A stretch of 64,000 nucleotides of DNA, taken from CAVQBJ01 sp963819075 (GTDB taxonomy: Bacteria > Actinomycetota > Thermoleophilia > Solirubrobacterales > Solirubrobacteraceae). Positions 1 to 10,053 of this stretch are shown one piece after another (the stretch's first letter is position 1; each line of letters opens with the position of its first letter). The stretch is from assembly GCA_963819075.1 (NCBI GenBank), contig CAWFUP010000001.1, forward strand, positions 496,001 through 560,000. Reading direction: 5' to 3'. The translations under genes and the position numbers were made by a program. Under the pieces are notes generated by a model. It saw nothing but the letters and a program-made list of their open reading frames with translations, was not told the origin of the DNA and did not search any database.

Positions 1-473
1 AGTTCATCCTCTGGCACGCGAAACATACTGTCTGCCTTTTGGCCGTGCTGGGCGAGCCATCCGACCAGCTCCTGCGGAGATCCGGTCGCGTGGATGATGT
101 CGTCATCCTTGAGTGCGACCCATTGGCCAGACAGAGATCGCAATCGGTCAGCCAGTCGGTCGGGAGCGGGACCGGTCTGCTGTCGGACGTTAGCGTGACG
201 TGACCCCGCGGCTCTGGGGCCGCGTCGGCCCGCGGCGAAGCCGAGCCGGATGAGCGTTCGCCTCGCCTGGTGTGTCGTGAAGTCGGCTCGGTCAAGACCT
301 GTGACCTCGCTCACAATCTGCTTTGGCGGAAACCGTCTTGCTCCGACGACCACATAATGGCTGGTAATCGGCTCGGGGTCGATCGTGCGCACGGCGCGCA
401 CCACGTCGCTGTTGCGCAGCACGAAGGGCTGTCCTGCAATCGTCACGTGCCTTACGACCGTCTTCTCCACCAT
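1..473 (-). CDS. Hypothetical protein, partial (C-terminus beyond left edge)
   Basis: An open frame starts at ATG 473, with GGAG seven bases upstream, and runs off the left edge, giving about 157 residues. It begins MVEKTVVRHV. The N-terminal third contains a stretch YVVVGARRFPPKQIV followed by a TGLDRADFTTHQARRTLIRLGF segment. The last part (about 110-157) contains SGQWVALKDDDIIHATG, which resembles the short DUF5678 module. The N-terminal pattern recurs, from memory, in actinobacterial hypothetical proteins, some linked to nucleic-acid recognition. No catalytic motif is visible. Codon use looks normal, so it is probably a real gene rather than a relic like its right-hand neighbours. Function unknown. 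Confidence 0.6.
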   Translation of the reverse strand, partial: MVEKTVVRHVTIAGQPFVLRNSDVVRAVRTIDPEPITSHYVVVGARRFPPKQIVSEVTGLDRADFTTHQARRTLIRLGFAAGRRGPRAAGSRHANVRQQTGPAPDRLADRLRSLSGQWVALKDDDIIHATGSPQELVGWLAQHGQKADSMFRVPEDE

Positions 474-571
474 GGTTTCTCCGTAGCGGTTTCTCTGTGG
501 TGTCTCTGCCTGAGATTAGCACTCGACGGGAGCTTCGCAAGCAAATCGACAGCCCAGTGGGTGTGGCTCTC

Positions 572-685
572 CTTGATCGGGATGGCGACGGCGAGCCGCT
601 AGGCGAGCCGCCGCCCCCTGCGAGTAGTCGCAGGCGTCGAGAGCCCTCCCGCGAGGTCGCGCGCGACGCCGTCGATCAGGCGCGT
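572..685 (+). pseudogene. Relic of an IS256-family transposase N-terminus
   Basis: The plus strand encodes LDRDGDGEPLGEPPPP and then an Arg-rich stretch. This matches, with few changes, the start of the intact IS256-family transposase at 44156 (LDRDGGGEPLGESPPP). The DNA match is strong for the first 45 bases and decays towards 685. There is no start codon in the expected place and no continuing transposase sequence. It is therefore an old fragment of the same element family, lying against the end of the decayed ATPase gene. Confidence 0.65.
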
Positions 686-691
686 GGGCCG

Positions 692-1521
692 TTATGGGCC
701 CAGAAGTGTCGCGGGCACAACCGCCACTCCGTCCTCGCGCCTGTACGCGGTCGGCCCCGTGGTGAGAACGACCTGGTCGAGGACCTGGTCGCCGAGTTTG
801 GTCTTGAGCCATTTCAGGTGGCGGACGTCGCCATCGCTCACGTCCCGTGCCAGCTTGACCTCGATCGCCACGACGCTGCCGTCTGCACGCTCGACGATGA
901 GATCAACCTCTTGTCGCCCGCGCGCCGTCCGCAGATCTTTGACGCGAGCCTCGCTCTGGGCCGCGTAGACACGTACGGCGCCGTCCGGAATGTCCCGGTC
1001 CAGGATGTGCTCGACGTAGCCATCGAGTTGGCTACGCAGCGCTCGACCCGACAGCGACCGCAGGCCGGGCAGGCTCGAGGCGAGCACCTCGTCCGTGTAA
1101 TCCGCGACGCCGAAGGTGGTCGCCCCATCGACGGGAGCCCGCATGCCGGTCAGGAGCGCGGAGAGACTGAGCGTGGCCTGTGGCAAGCGCTCGCTGAGCG
1201 AGAGCGGGCGCATGCGAACGCCCCGATGCGAGCAGCACCTGAGTGAGTCGGCGGAGGATCGGGAACCGCCGAGCCGGTGAGGAGAAAGCTGCCAGGAGGC
1301 GCTCCGTTATCCACGGCGCGGCGCACGAGGTCCCAAACCTCGGGCAGCCGCTGCCACTCGTCGATGAGTACCGGACTCTGTCCTTCCAGCAAGCGCGCCG
1401 GGTCCGCCCGGGCTACCGCGAGCTCGGCGGGGTCGTCAAGGGCGCGCACCGTGTTGGCGCGCTCAGCTCGTCCAGCTCGTCGTCCACAGTGCGGCGCTGG
1501 TACGGCGGAGCAACCCCCATA
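692..1521 (-). pseudogene. Decayed AAA ATPase with DUF4143 domain
   Basis: Pieces of an AAA_14/DUF4143 ATPase lie in order on the minus strand but in different frames. The N-terminus begins at 1521 with MGVAPPYQRRTVDDELDEL. The segment that should carry the Walker A loop is missing, and the frame changes directly to NTVRALDDPAEL, followed by the Walker B-like PVLIDEWQRLPEVWD. A second frameshift near 1213 separates TGSAVP...ARIG from MRPLSLSER. In the C-terminal frame, roughly 200 residues expected between LDRDIPDG and the conserved end (VDLIVERADGSVVAIEVK) are absent. Loss of Walker A, two frame changes and an internal deletion show that it is not functional. Intact members are often toxin- or defence-associated, but their role is poorly defined. 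Confidence 0.75.
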
Positions 1522-1904
1522 GTCGCGCAAGCACATCCAGCGCAGCAGACTAAAACCGACGTTTGCGGCAGTTCCTAACCGGCTCTTGCGGCAGATCGAA
1601 ACCATCGCGTGCGGCAACCAGGCAGCGTCGAGCGCGCACGGGATCGACCAGACCCCGCCGGTCCGGACTCTCGCCAGCCTACCGACCTGACTACGCCCGC
1701 TGCGGCGGCAGCTCTCCGGCTGGACCCTCTGCCCTGGCGTTCGGACGCCGACCGATGCCGCGGCTGGCTGTCTGGCGTAGAGAGCGCGCCTGACGCGACG
1801 ATCGCTTCCACGCGGGGCCGCCGAGAGAGCGCACGATCGCGTTGGTGACGGCGTTCGGCGCCGGGTATCGGAACTCCGGCTTCGCGCCGGTCTCCGTCGG
1901 CGTT
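1522..1904. other. Stretch without a recognisable gene
   Basis: The frames here are open only through high GC and give Arg/Pro/Ser-rich translations. I see no coding motif, repeat or RNA structure. It lies between two pseudogenes and is probably further eroded coding DNA. Confidence 0.4.
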
Positions 1905-2320
1905 GGAGATCCCGGCGCATGCGGATTGCTGGGCCGAACCGGGTCTGCGCGACGCCGATTTGTCTAAAGCCGACCCGCGCGTAGAGCCCTCGCGCGGGCC
2001 CGGCGGTCCACCTCGAGCGCTCCGGCACCCTGGTCTGACGCGCGCGAGGCTGCGTCTCCAACGAGCGCCCGCCCCACGCCAGCGGACATGTGATCTGGTT
2101 CGACGAACAGCCCGTCGAATTCGTGAACGGGACCGTTGGCCAGAACGACGACCGAGAAGCCAGCGGGCGTCTCGTTGACGTCGATCGCGACGCGAACCCA
2201 TCCCTTTTCGATGAAGGTCTGAGGCAACTCGATCGCATCGGGATTGGCAGCAAGCTGCTCGCGGTAGGTCAAAGTTCGAAGCGAGAGCTCGGGCGACGCT
2301 GCGAGAGCGATCCATCGACG
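1905..2320 (-). pseudogene. Frameshifted GNAT acetyltransferase
   Basis: On the minus strand, the reading frame from about 2311 encodes an acetyltransferase-like segment: IALAASPELSLRTLTYREQL, then VEPDHMSAGVGRALVGDA, which is the acetyl-CoA binding loop (V/I-x-x-x-x-x-G-x-G/A). Near 2008 one extra G shifts the frame. The expected C-terminus (TAGPARGLYARVGFRQIGVA) then continues in another frame to about 1905. The N-terminal 15 or so residues have no start codon. Family and frameshift are clear; the substrate cannot be told. Confidence 0.7.
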
Positions 2321-2353
2321 CGGAACGCTCGGCGAGGTCGCGCTTTGCGCGGG

Positions 2354-3115
2354 TCAGCCGCCTGGGCCCGCCGCGTCGCCGAGCACCGAGCCGGCGGTGA
2401 GCATGCGCTGCACTGCCGCCGCGGCCCGTTGTGAGGCCTGGTCGCGCGCCTCGTCCAGGTGCGCGGCGAGCAGCTCGCTCGTCCGCTCGACCGCGCCGGC
2501 GAGGAGCGTCTCGACGATGGCCAGGTGCTGGGCGACGGTGGCCTCGGTCCGCTGCGTGTCGAGGAAGTCCTGCATGCGCACGATGCGGATGCGCTCGTTG
2601 ATGAGCTGCAGGTGCTCGGCGATGGCCGCGTTGCCGGCTGCGAGCGCGATGCGCTCGTGGAACCGCTCGTCGACGAGCACGAAGTCCGGGTTCGGCTTGG
2701 GCGTTGCGGCGTCGTAGGCTGCCCATTCATCGCGGATCGAGCGCAGGAGCTCCTCGTCGTGGTTGTCGCCGAGCTGGCAGGGACGGACGAGCGCGGCGAG
2801 CTCGACGATGCGCCGCAGCTCGTAGAGCTCGAGGATGCCCGAGAGGTTTGGGCTGCGCGGATAGAAGCCGCCCTCGGGCCGTCGTCGCACGAGCCCCTCG
2901 GACTCGAGCCTCAGCAGCGCCTCCCGCACGGGCGTCCGCGAGGCGCCGAAGCGCTGGGCCAGACGAACCTCACCGAGGCGGTCGATGAGCGGGTACTCGC
3001 CGAGGAGCAGGCTCCGGCGCAGCTCCTCGTAGACGCGATGGCCGCGGCCGCGGACGGCGGAGCCCCTGTCGCTCGTCGGACCCTGGATTGGGGAGATGGC
3101 TTCCGGCTGGCTCAC
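2354..3115 (-). CDS. FadR-subfamily GntR regulator (FCD domain)
   Basis: Predicted DNA-binding repressor of 253 residues, GTG start. Residues about 25-95 form the GntR winged helix, including FGASRTPVREALLRLESEGLV, the signature recognition region. Residues about 100-235 form an all-helical FCD ligand domain with the usual metal/ligand residues in FHERI, AQHLAI and LLAAHLDEA. The gene is divergent from the transport/hydrolase run beginning at 3400, the usual arrangement for a catabolic repressor controlling its neighbours. Palindromes in the 285-bp gap are candidate operators. The inducer is unknown; biuret, allophanate or a related ureide is the natural guess. Confidence 0.88.
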   Translation of the reverse strand: MSQPEAISPIQGPTSDRGSAVRGRGHRVYEELRRSLLLGEYPLIDRLGEVRLAQRFGASRTPVREALLRLESEGLVRRRPEGGFYPRSPNLSGILELYELRRIVELAALVRPCQLGDNHDEELLRSIRDEWAAYDAATPKPNPDFVLVDERFHERIALAAGNAAIAEHLQLINERIRIVRMQDFLDTQRTEATVAQHLAIVETLLAGAVERTSELLAAHLDEARDQASQRAAAAVQRMLTAGSVLGDAAGPGG

Positions 3116-3314
3116 GCGCGATCCGCTCCGGTTGGGGCCGCTGCGACCCCAGCGTAGCGGCGGCCGGCGCCGCCGTCAGCGGCTGTGCCGCGGCGACACT
3201 GACCCCACGACCGAGCGCACGGCCGACCGCGCGACGCGGGCGCGCGCGTAACCAACGCGGATCGGCTCGGGCTCGCGCCGCAGCTGCGATCGGAACGGCC
3301 ACCGGCACGGCCAT

Positions 3315-3396
3315 CTGTACAGCCGGTCGAGCGGCGGCGGGCAAATCTCATCCACATGTACATAGCGACGAAAAGCTCGTCCGTCCACTGTATACA
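3315..3396. promoter_or_regulatory. Candidate GntR operator cluster
   Basis: Three short perfect palindromes lie in the divergent region between the GntR gene and the ABC gene: CTGTACAG (3315-3322), ATGTACAT (3356-3363) and TGTATACA (3389-3396). The last sits just upstream of the GTG at 3400. FadR-type GntR proteins bind small dyads with GT...AC cores, so these fit in type and place. Binding is inferred. Confidence 0.45.
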
Positions 3397-3399
3397 ACT

Positions 3400-4970
<1,571 letters not shown>

Positions 4971-4974
<4 letters not shown>

Positions 4975-6089
4975 GCGTCGAGATCCAGGAATCGACGACG
5001 ATCGAGCCGAGCCTCGCCCAGCGGCTGATGGCCCGGATCGACCCGTCGACACTCTGGCGGGCCTTCACCTCCGCCTCGGGATGGAAGCGCTTCGCCATCG
5101 CCCTCGTCGCCTACCTCGTCTGCCTCGGCCTGTTCAGCCTCGTCGTGGCCACGCAGGGCGCCTCCCCGTTCGGCGTCTACTCGTCGATCTACCACTCGGC
5201 GCTCACCGACCCCGGCTCGATCTCGCAGATCCTCGAGCGCGCCGTCCCGCTCACGCTCGCCGCGCTGGCGGTGACGATCCCGGCCCGCGCCGGCCTGGTC
5301 AACGTCGGCGGTGAGGGACAGCTGATCGTCGGCTCAATCGCGGCCACGGGCATGGCCCTCTACATCCTCGGGCCCGGCGTGCCGGCGCCGCTCGCGCTCC
5401 CGCTCATGGGCCTCGCGGCAATGCTCGCCGGCGCGGTGTGGAGCGGCCTGGCCGGCTTCCTGCGCGTCGCCGTGGACGCCAACGAGGCGGTGACGACGCT
5501 GCTCATGAACTTCATCGCCAACGACATCCTGCTCTACCTCCTCTTCCAGCCCTGGAAGGACCCGAACGGCACCGGCCAGCCCCAGAGCAAGCCGCTCCCG
5601 TCCGGCGCCACGCTGCCGCACATCACGAGCAACCTCGACCTCGGAGTGATCGTCACGCTCGTCGTGGCGGGGATCGTCATCTGGCTGCTGACCCGGACCG
5701 GCTGGGGCTTCGCCCTGCGGGTCGTCGGCGGCAACCAGGAGGCGGCGCGGCGCGCCGGGCTGCCGGTCAAGCGTCTGCTCGTGTCGTCGATGGCGGCCGG
5801 TGGCGCGCTGGCCGGGCTCGGCGGGATGCTCTACCTGTCGGGCACGCAGCTGCAGCTGCTGCCGGGCGCGACGGCCACGTTCGGCTACACGGCCTTCCTG
5901 GCCTCGTTCCTCGGGCGCAACCAGCCGCTGAAGGTGGTCATCGCGGCCGTCTTCTTCGCCGCCATCGCGATCAGCGCGCCCGGGCTGCAGCTGACCTACG
6001 GACTCGACGGCAACGTCATCGACATCCTCCTGGCCCTGGCGGTGGCGGCACCGCTGTGGCTCGCGGCGGGACGAAGGAGCGCCATCTGA
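4971..6089 (+). CDS. BMP-family ABC importer, permease 1
   Basis: Inner-membrane permease of 372 residues with about eight to ten hydrophobic segments. It has the BPD_transp_2 hallmarks: RAGLVNVGGEGQLIVGSIAA around residues 105-125 and the coupling-helix region (GWGFALRVVGGNQEAARRAG). It overlaps the ATPase gene by 4 bp and the next permease by one base (TGATG), so the three are translationally coupled. It pairs with permease 2 to form the heterodimeric channel. The substrate is unproven; context favours biuret or another small ureide over nucleosides. Confidence 0.9.
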
Positions 6090-7000
6090 TGAACGGAATC
6101 GAGCAGGCCCTCACCACCGGCGTCGAGGGCGGGACGGTGATCCTGTTCCCGGCCATCGGCGAGCTCATCGGCGAGCGGGCCGGGATCGTCAACCTCGGCA
6201 CCGAGGGGTGCATGCTGTCCGGCGCGCTCGCCGCCTTCGCGGCCGGCTCGGCCACCGGCTCGGCCTGGATCGGCGTGCTCGCCGGCCTCGGCGCCGGCGC
6301 CGCCGTCGGCTTCGCCCACTCCTGGATGGTCGTCAAGCGCAAGGCCAACCAGCTGGCCAGCGGCCTCGTGCTGTGGTTCCTCGCGGTCGGGCTGACCTCG
6401 GTGCTCGGCACGGCCTACGTGTCCCAGACGGTGACCCCGCTGCCGATCGTCAAGGTTCCGCTGCTGTCGCAGATCCCCTGGCTCGGAAACATCTTCTTCA
6501 AGCACGACCCGCTCGTCTACGTCAGCTACGCGCTCGTCGCTTTCGTGGCCTGGGCGCTCGTGCGTACTCGCGCCGGCCTCGTCCTACGGGCCAGCGGGGA
6601 GCGGTCCGAGGTGGTGGCGGTGGCCGGGCGACGGCCGGACCTCGTCCAGATCCTCGCCGTCACGCTCGGGGGAGCGCTCGGCGGCATCGGCGGCGCGCAG
6701 CTCTCGGTCGGCTACGTCGACAACTGGTTCGACAACATGACCAACGGCTACGGCTTCATCGCCGTGGCAGTCGTCCTGTTCGCCGCCTGGCGCCCGTTCG
6801 GGGTGCTGCTCGGCTCCTACATCTTCGGGGTCGCGCTCGCCGCGGCCTCGGTGCTGCAGGCGCACAACATCTCGGTCAACCAGTACCTGCTCGACGCGCT
6901 GCCGTACCTCGTGACGCTCGTCGCCCTCGTCGCGCTGGCGCGACGAGGCGGCGCCCGCACGCCAGAGGGCCTGGCCCGAGCGCTGAACCACGCCACCTGA
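6089..7000 (+). CDS. BMP-family ABC importer, permease 2
   Basis: Second permease of the importer, 303 residues, multi-spanning. It shows the same signatures as permease 1: RAGIVNLGTEGCMLSGALAA near residue 30 and a GLVLRASGERSEV coupling loop near residue 160. The shorter length compared with permease 1 is normal for this heterodimer. The start ATG overlaps the preceding stop by one base. Confidence 0.9.
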   Translation: MNGIEQALTTGVEGGTVILFPAIGELIGERAGIVNLGTEGCMLSGALAAFAAGSATGSAWIGVLAGLGAGAAVGFAHSWMVVKRKANQLASGLVLWFLAVGLTSVLGTAYVSQTVTPLPIVKVPLLSQIPWLGNIFFKHDPLVYVSYALVAFVAWALVRTRAGLVLRASGERSEVVAVAGRRPDLVQILAVTLGGALGGIGGAQLSVGYVDNWFDNMTNGYGFIAVAVVLFAAWRPFGVLLGSYIFGVALAAASVLQAHNISVNQYLLDALPYLVTLVALVALARRGGARTPEGLARALNHAT

Positions 7001-7111
7001 CTTCGCGCAACGGCGCGGCCGATGCCCCGGCGCGGTCGCGGCAGCGCCGCCGCGCGCCGACCTGCCCCGACCCGCAACCAACTCGCAAACCGACAGAGAG
7101 GAACCCGTCTG

Positions 7112-8320
7112 ATGCATCAACGTCCAGCCGTCGAACCTTCACCCCGATCGCGGCGCAGTCGGCGCCGAGCGGCGGTCCCGCTGCTCGCGGTCCTCGCCGC
7201 CGTGGTCATCGCCGGCTGCGGGTCATCGAGCTCGAGCACCGGCTCGTCCTCGGGCGCGGGCGGGTCGAGCTCGTCCTCGAGCTCGAGCGAGCCCTGGGCC
7301 AACGCCAAGACCGTCGGCTTCATCATGGTCGGCGAGGAATCCGACTCGGGCTACAACCAGGCCGTCTACGAGGCCAGCCAGCAGGTCAAGAAGGACCTCG
7401 GCGTGACCACGCTGCTGGCGGCGAACGTCCCCGAGACCGCCCAGGTGACCGCGGTCATGCAGCAGATGGTCGACGCCGGGGCGAAGATCATCTTCGCCAC
7501 CAGCTTCGGCTACCAGCAATACGCCTACGCGTTCGCCAAGGCGCATCCCAGCGTGCTTGTCCTGCACCAGGGCGGCACCTACACCGGCGGCGCGTTCCCG
7601 GCCAACCTCGGCACGTACTTCGGCGAGGCCTATGACCCGGTGGCGATGGGCGGCATGGCCGCGGGAGCGGTGACGAAGACGAACAAGCTCGGCTTCGTCT
7701 ACGCCTTCCCGATCCCGCAGACGGTGGACAACGTCGACGCTTTCGAGCTCGGGGCGCAGAAGACGAACCCCAAGGCGGTCACCTACACGGTGGCGACCTC
7801 GGAGTGGTGCGATCCGCTCAAGCAGAAGTCGGCCGCGACCGCGCTGCTGTCCGCCGGCACCGACGTGCTCACCCAGCACCAGGACTGCCAGGCGACGGTG
7901 ATCAACGCCGCCGCGGCGGCCAACGCGAAGGTCGTCGGCTACCACTACAACGCCGAGTCGCTGTACCCGGCCGGATGGCTCACCGGCTCGGTCTGGAACT
8001 GGGCCCCGCTGTACGAGTCCATCATCAAGACTGCGCAGGCCGGGAAGTTCACCGGCTCGCAGTACAACGCGAACTTCATCGGAACCTACGCCTCCGGTGA
8101 CAATCCGCTCACGCTCGCGCCGTTCGGGTCCTCGGTCCCGGCCTCGGTGCAGCCGAAGATCCTCGCCGAGGAGGCGAAGCTGAAGGGCGGCGGGACGATC
8201 TTCACCGGCCCGATCTACTGCAACAACGGCAAGGTGCTGGTGCCGGCCGGGCAGGCGGCCACGCCGGCGCAGATCAACCAGTTCACCTGCTTCGTGAAGG
8301 GAGTCGTCGCCGCCTCATGA
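7112..8320 (+). CDS. BMP-family substrate-binding lipoprotein
   Basis: Extracytoplasmic receptor of the importer, 402 residues. It has an Arg-rich n-region, a hydrophobic stretch and lipobox VIAGC near residue 36, followed by a long Ser/Gly linker that tethers the domain to the membrane. The Bmp domain starts at KTVGFIMVGEESDSGYNQAVYE and ends near the C-terminus. ATG 7112 is preceded by GAGAGGAA about 10 bases upstream; upstream in-frame codons are low-complexity and rejected. Its stop overlaps the next start (ATGA), so transport and hydrolase genes form one transcription unit. PF02608 receptors usually bind nucleosides or small N-containing solutes. Confidence 0.9.
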   Translation: MHQRPAVEPSPRSRRSRRRAAVPLLAVLAAVVIAGCGSSSSSTGSSSGAGGSSSSSSSSEPWANAKTVGFIMVGEESDSGYNQAVYEASQQVKKDLGVTTLLAANVPETAQVTAVMQQMVDAGAKIIFATSFGYQQYAYAFAKAHPSVLVLHQGGTYTGGAFPANLGTYFGEAYDPVAMGGMAAGAVTKTNKLGFVYAFPIPQTVDNVDAFELGAQKTNPKAVTYTVATSEWCDPLKQKSAATALLSAGTDVLTQHQDCQATVINAAAAANAKVVGYHYNAESLYPAGWLTGSVWNWAPLYESIIKTAQAGKFTGSQYNANFIGTYASGDNPLTLAPFGSSVPASVQPKILAEEAKLKGGGTIFTGPIYCNNGKVLVPAGQAATPAQINQFTCFVKGVVAAS

Positions 8321-8910
8321 GCGGCGCGGCAGCGACCACGGAGGCTGGGCGGAGCATCGGCTCCGCCCAGCCCTACCCGTGGCCCTATCACGGCAACTTC
8401 TATGGAAAGGGGTGCGCGCTCGTCGCGTGCCTCGACCCGACGTGGCGCATAGCCGGTCCCGACAATGCGCTGCGTGACGGCCGCCTGGTCCGCCTCGCGC
8501 AAGCGCTCGGCGGCGCCGGTGCCCTGGTCGTCGTCGTCACGGCCACCCCGGCGCACGGCCGGGTTGACGGCGCCGTCCGCGAGCGGACGCGGCGTCCGAT
8601 TGCCGGCGACCGCGAGCTGCAGGCGGGCGCGACAAGCGCCTTCCACGACAGCGTCCTCGATGCCACGCTGCGCGCCGCCGGCCGCAGCGATCTGGTGATC
8701 GCCGGCTGGGGCCTGGAGGGGCCGGTGCACTCGACCCTGCGCGCGGCCAACGACCGCGGCTACGAGTGCCTGCTCGTGGAGGACGCCTGCACGGCGAGCG
8801 ACCCCGATCTGGCGCACGCCGCCTGTGAGATGGTGCGCTTCTCGGGCGGCATCTTCGGGGCCTTTGCCGACACCGACAGCGTCGTCGCCTGGCTGGCCGA
8901 CGCGCGATGA
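8317..8910 (+). CDS. Isochorismatase-like pseudoenzyme (catalytic Cys and Lys lost)
   Basis: A 197-residue paralogue of the next gene. The two share the N-terminal (P)YxWPY, the core ALxxxxD, and the C-terminal ANDRGYECLL region. Aligned with the neighbour, the catalytic Asp is kept (Asp40 in ACLDPTW). The catalytic Lys142 is replaced by Ala103, and the catalytic Cys175 by Pro136 (GLEGPVHST instead of TDVCVHTT). It should therefore have no amidohydrolase activity. The frame is intact and translationally coupled, so it is maintained. It may be a structural or regulatory partner of the active hydrolase, or a ligand-binding protein. Confidence 0.85.
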   Translation: MSGAAATTEAGRSIGSAQPYPWPYHGNFYGKGCALVACLDPTWRIAGPDNALRDGRLVRLAQALGGAGALVVVVTATPAHGRVDGAVRERTRRPIAGDRELQAGATSAFHDSVLDATLRAAGRSDLVIAGWGLEGPVHSTLRAANDRGYECLLVEDACTASDPDLAHAACEMVRFSGGIFGAFADTDSVVAWLADAR

Positions 8911-8924
8911 CAGAGGAGGACACG

Positions 8925-9632
8925 ATGAGCACGACATCTGCCCGAGCGATCAGCGGCGTCGCGGCGGAGCCCTACGCGTGGCCGTACGACGGCGAGGCCG
9001 TACCCGAGCACACCGCCCTGATCCTCATCGACTGGCAGGTCGACTTCTGCGGCCCCGGCGGCTACGTCGATCGCATGGGCTATGACCTGTCGCTGACCCG
9101 GTCCGGGCTCGCGCCCACGGCGGCCGTGCTCACGGCCTTCCGCGACTGGGGCGGCACCGTCGTGCACACGCGCGAGGGGCACCGTCCCGACCTCGCTGAC
9201 TGCCCGCCCAACAAGCTGTGGCGCTCGCAACGCATCGGCGCCGGCATCGGCGACGCCGGACCCTGCGGGCGGATCCTCGTCCGGGGTGAGCCCGGCTGGG
9301 AGATCGTGCCCGAGGTGGCGCCAATCGAGGGTGAGCTCGTTATCGACAAGCCCGGCAAGGGCGCGTTCTACGCCACCGACCTCGATCTGTTGCTGCGGAC
9401 GCGGGAGATCACCCACCTCCTGTTCACCGGGATCACCACCGACGTGTGCGTGCACACGACGATGCGCGACGCCAACGACCGCGGGTACGAGTGCCTGCTG
9501 CTGAGCGACTGCACCGGCGCGACCGACGTGGGCAACTACGAGGCGGCGCTGAAGATGGTCACGATGCAGGGGGGCGTGTTCGGGGCGGTCGCCCCGTCGG
9601 AGGCGCTATTAGCGCAGCTGGGCGCCGCCTGA
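8925..9632 (+). CDS. biuH: Biuret hydrolase-like cysteine amidohydrolase
   Basis: Cytoplasmic isochorismatase-fold hydrolase, 235 residues. The triad is visible as Asp36 (LILIDWQVDF), Lys142 (VIDKPGKGAF) and Cys175 (TTDVCVHTT). These are the same positions I recall for the characterised Rhizobium biuret hydrolase (Asp36, Lys142, Cys175). The expected reaction is biuret + H2O to allophanate + NH3. ATG 8925 is chosen because GAGGAGGA lies directly upstream; ATG 8907 would place that site inside the gene. The AtzH- and AtzF-like genes downstream support this role. Ureidoacrylate or N-carbamoyl amide hydrolases of the same fold are alternatives. Confidence 0.8.
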   Translation: MSTTSARAISGVAAEPYAWPYDGEAVPEHTALILIDWQVDFCGPGGYVDRMGYDLSLTRSGLAPTAAVLTAFRDWGGTVVHTREGHRPDLADCPPNKLWRSQRIGAGIGDAGPCGRILVRGEPGWEIVPEVAPIEGELVIDKPGKGAFYATDLDLLLRTREITHLLFTGITTDVCVHTTMRDANDRGYECLLLSDCTGATDVGNYEAALKMVTMQGGVFGAVAPSEALLAQLGAA

Positions 9633-9634
9633 GG

Positions 9635-10048
9635 ATGGCCGCGCCCAATCCGGTGGAGGGCGAGCCGTCGCTGCAGCGCAACCGCTCCGAGGTCGTCGCG
9701 GAGGTGCGCGCGGCGTTCGAGCGCTACGAGGCCGCGCTCGTGTCGCGCGACCTCGACGTGCTGGCCGCGAGCTTCGACGACGACGCGTGCGTCCTGCGCT
9801 TCGGCATCGCCGACTGCCAGCGCGGCCCCGCCGAGCTCGCGCGCTGGCGCGCCGCCCAGCCATCACTGCCCCTGGGGCGAACCCTTTCCCAGACCGAGAT
9901 CACGACCTTCGGCACGCGCCTCGCAGTCGTCACGACGCTGTTCTCCTACCCCGGCCGGCGCACCGTCGGCCGGCAAAGCCAGACCTGGGTGCGCCACGAC
10001 CGTTGGGTCATCGTGCACGCCCACGTGTCGGAGGTCGACGAGGAGTAG
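9635..10048 (+). CDS. atzH: AtzH-like protein (DUF3225, NTF2-like fold)
   Basis: Small protein of 137 residues predicted to adopt the NTF2/SnoaL cone fold. It has the family pattern VRAAFERYEAALVSRDLDVL, then FGIADCQRGPAEL and the C-terminal QTWVRHDRWVIVHAHVS. Members of DUF3225 in cyanuric acid operons were reported as 1,3-dicarboxyurea deamidase (AtzH), which feeds allophanate hydrolase. It starts two bases after the stop of the biuret hydrolase-like gene. Its presence suggests that carboxylated biuret intermediates occur in this organism, although no cyanuric acid hydrolase is visible in the window. Confidence 0.8.
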   Translation: MAAPNPVEGEPSLQRNRSEVVAEVRAAFERYEAALVSRDLDVLAASFDDDACVLRFGIADCQRGPAELARWRAAQPSLPLGRTLSQTEITTFGTRLAVVTTLFSYPGRRTVGRQSQTWVRHDRWVIVHAHVSEVDEE

Positions 10049-10053
10049 GGGCC

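Noticed and set aside
497..1246. Long plus-strand ORF of 249 codons
   Set aside because: Mostly the antisense of the DUF4143 ATPase relic. Only residues about 24-63 are meaningful, as an IS256-family fragment.
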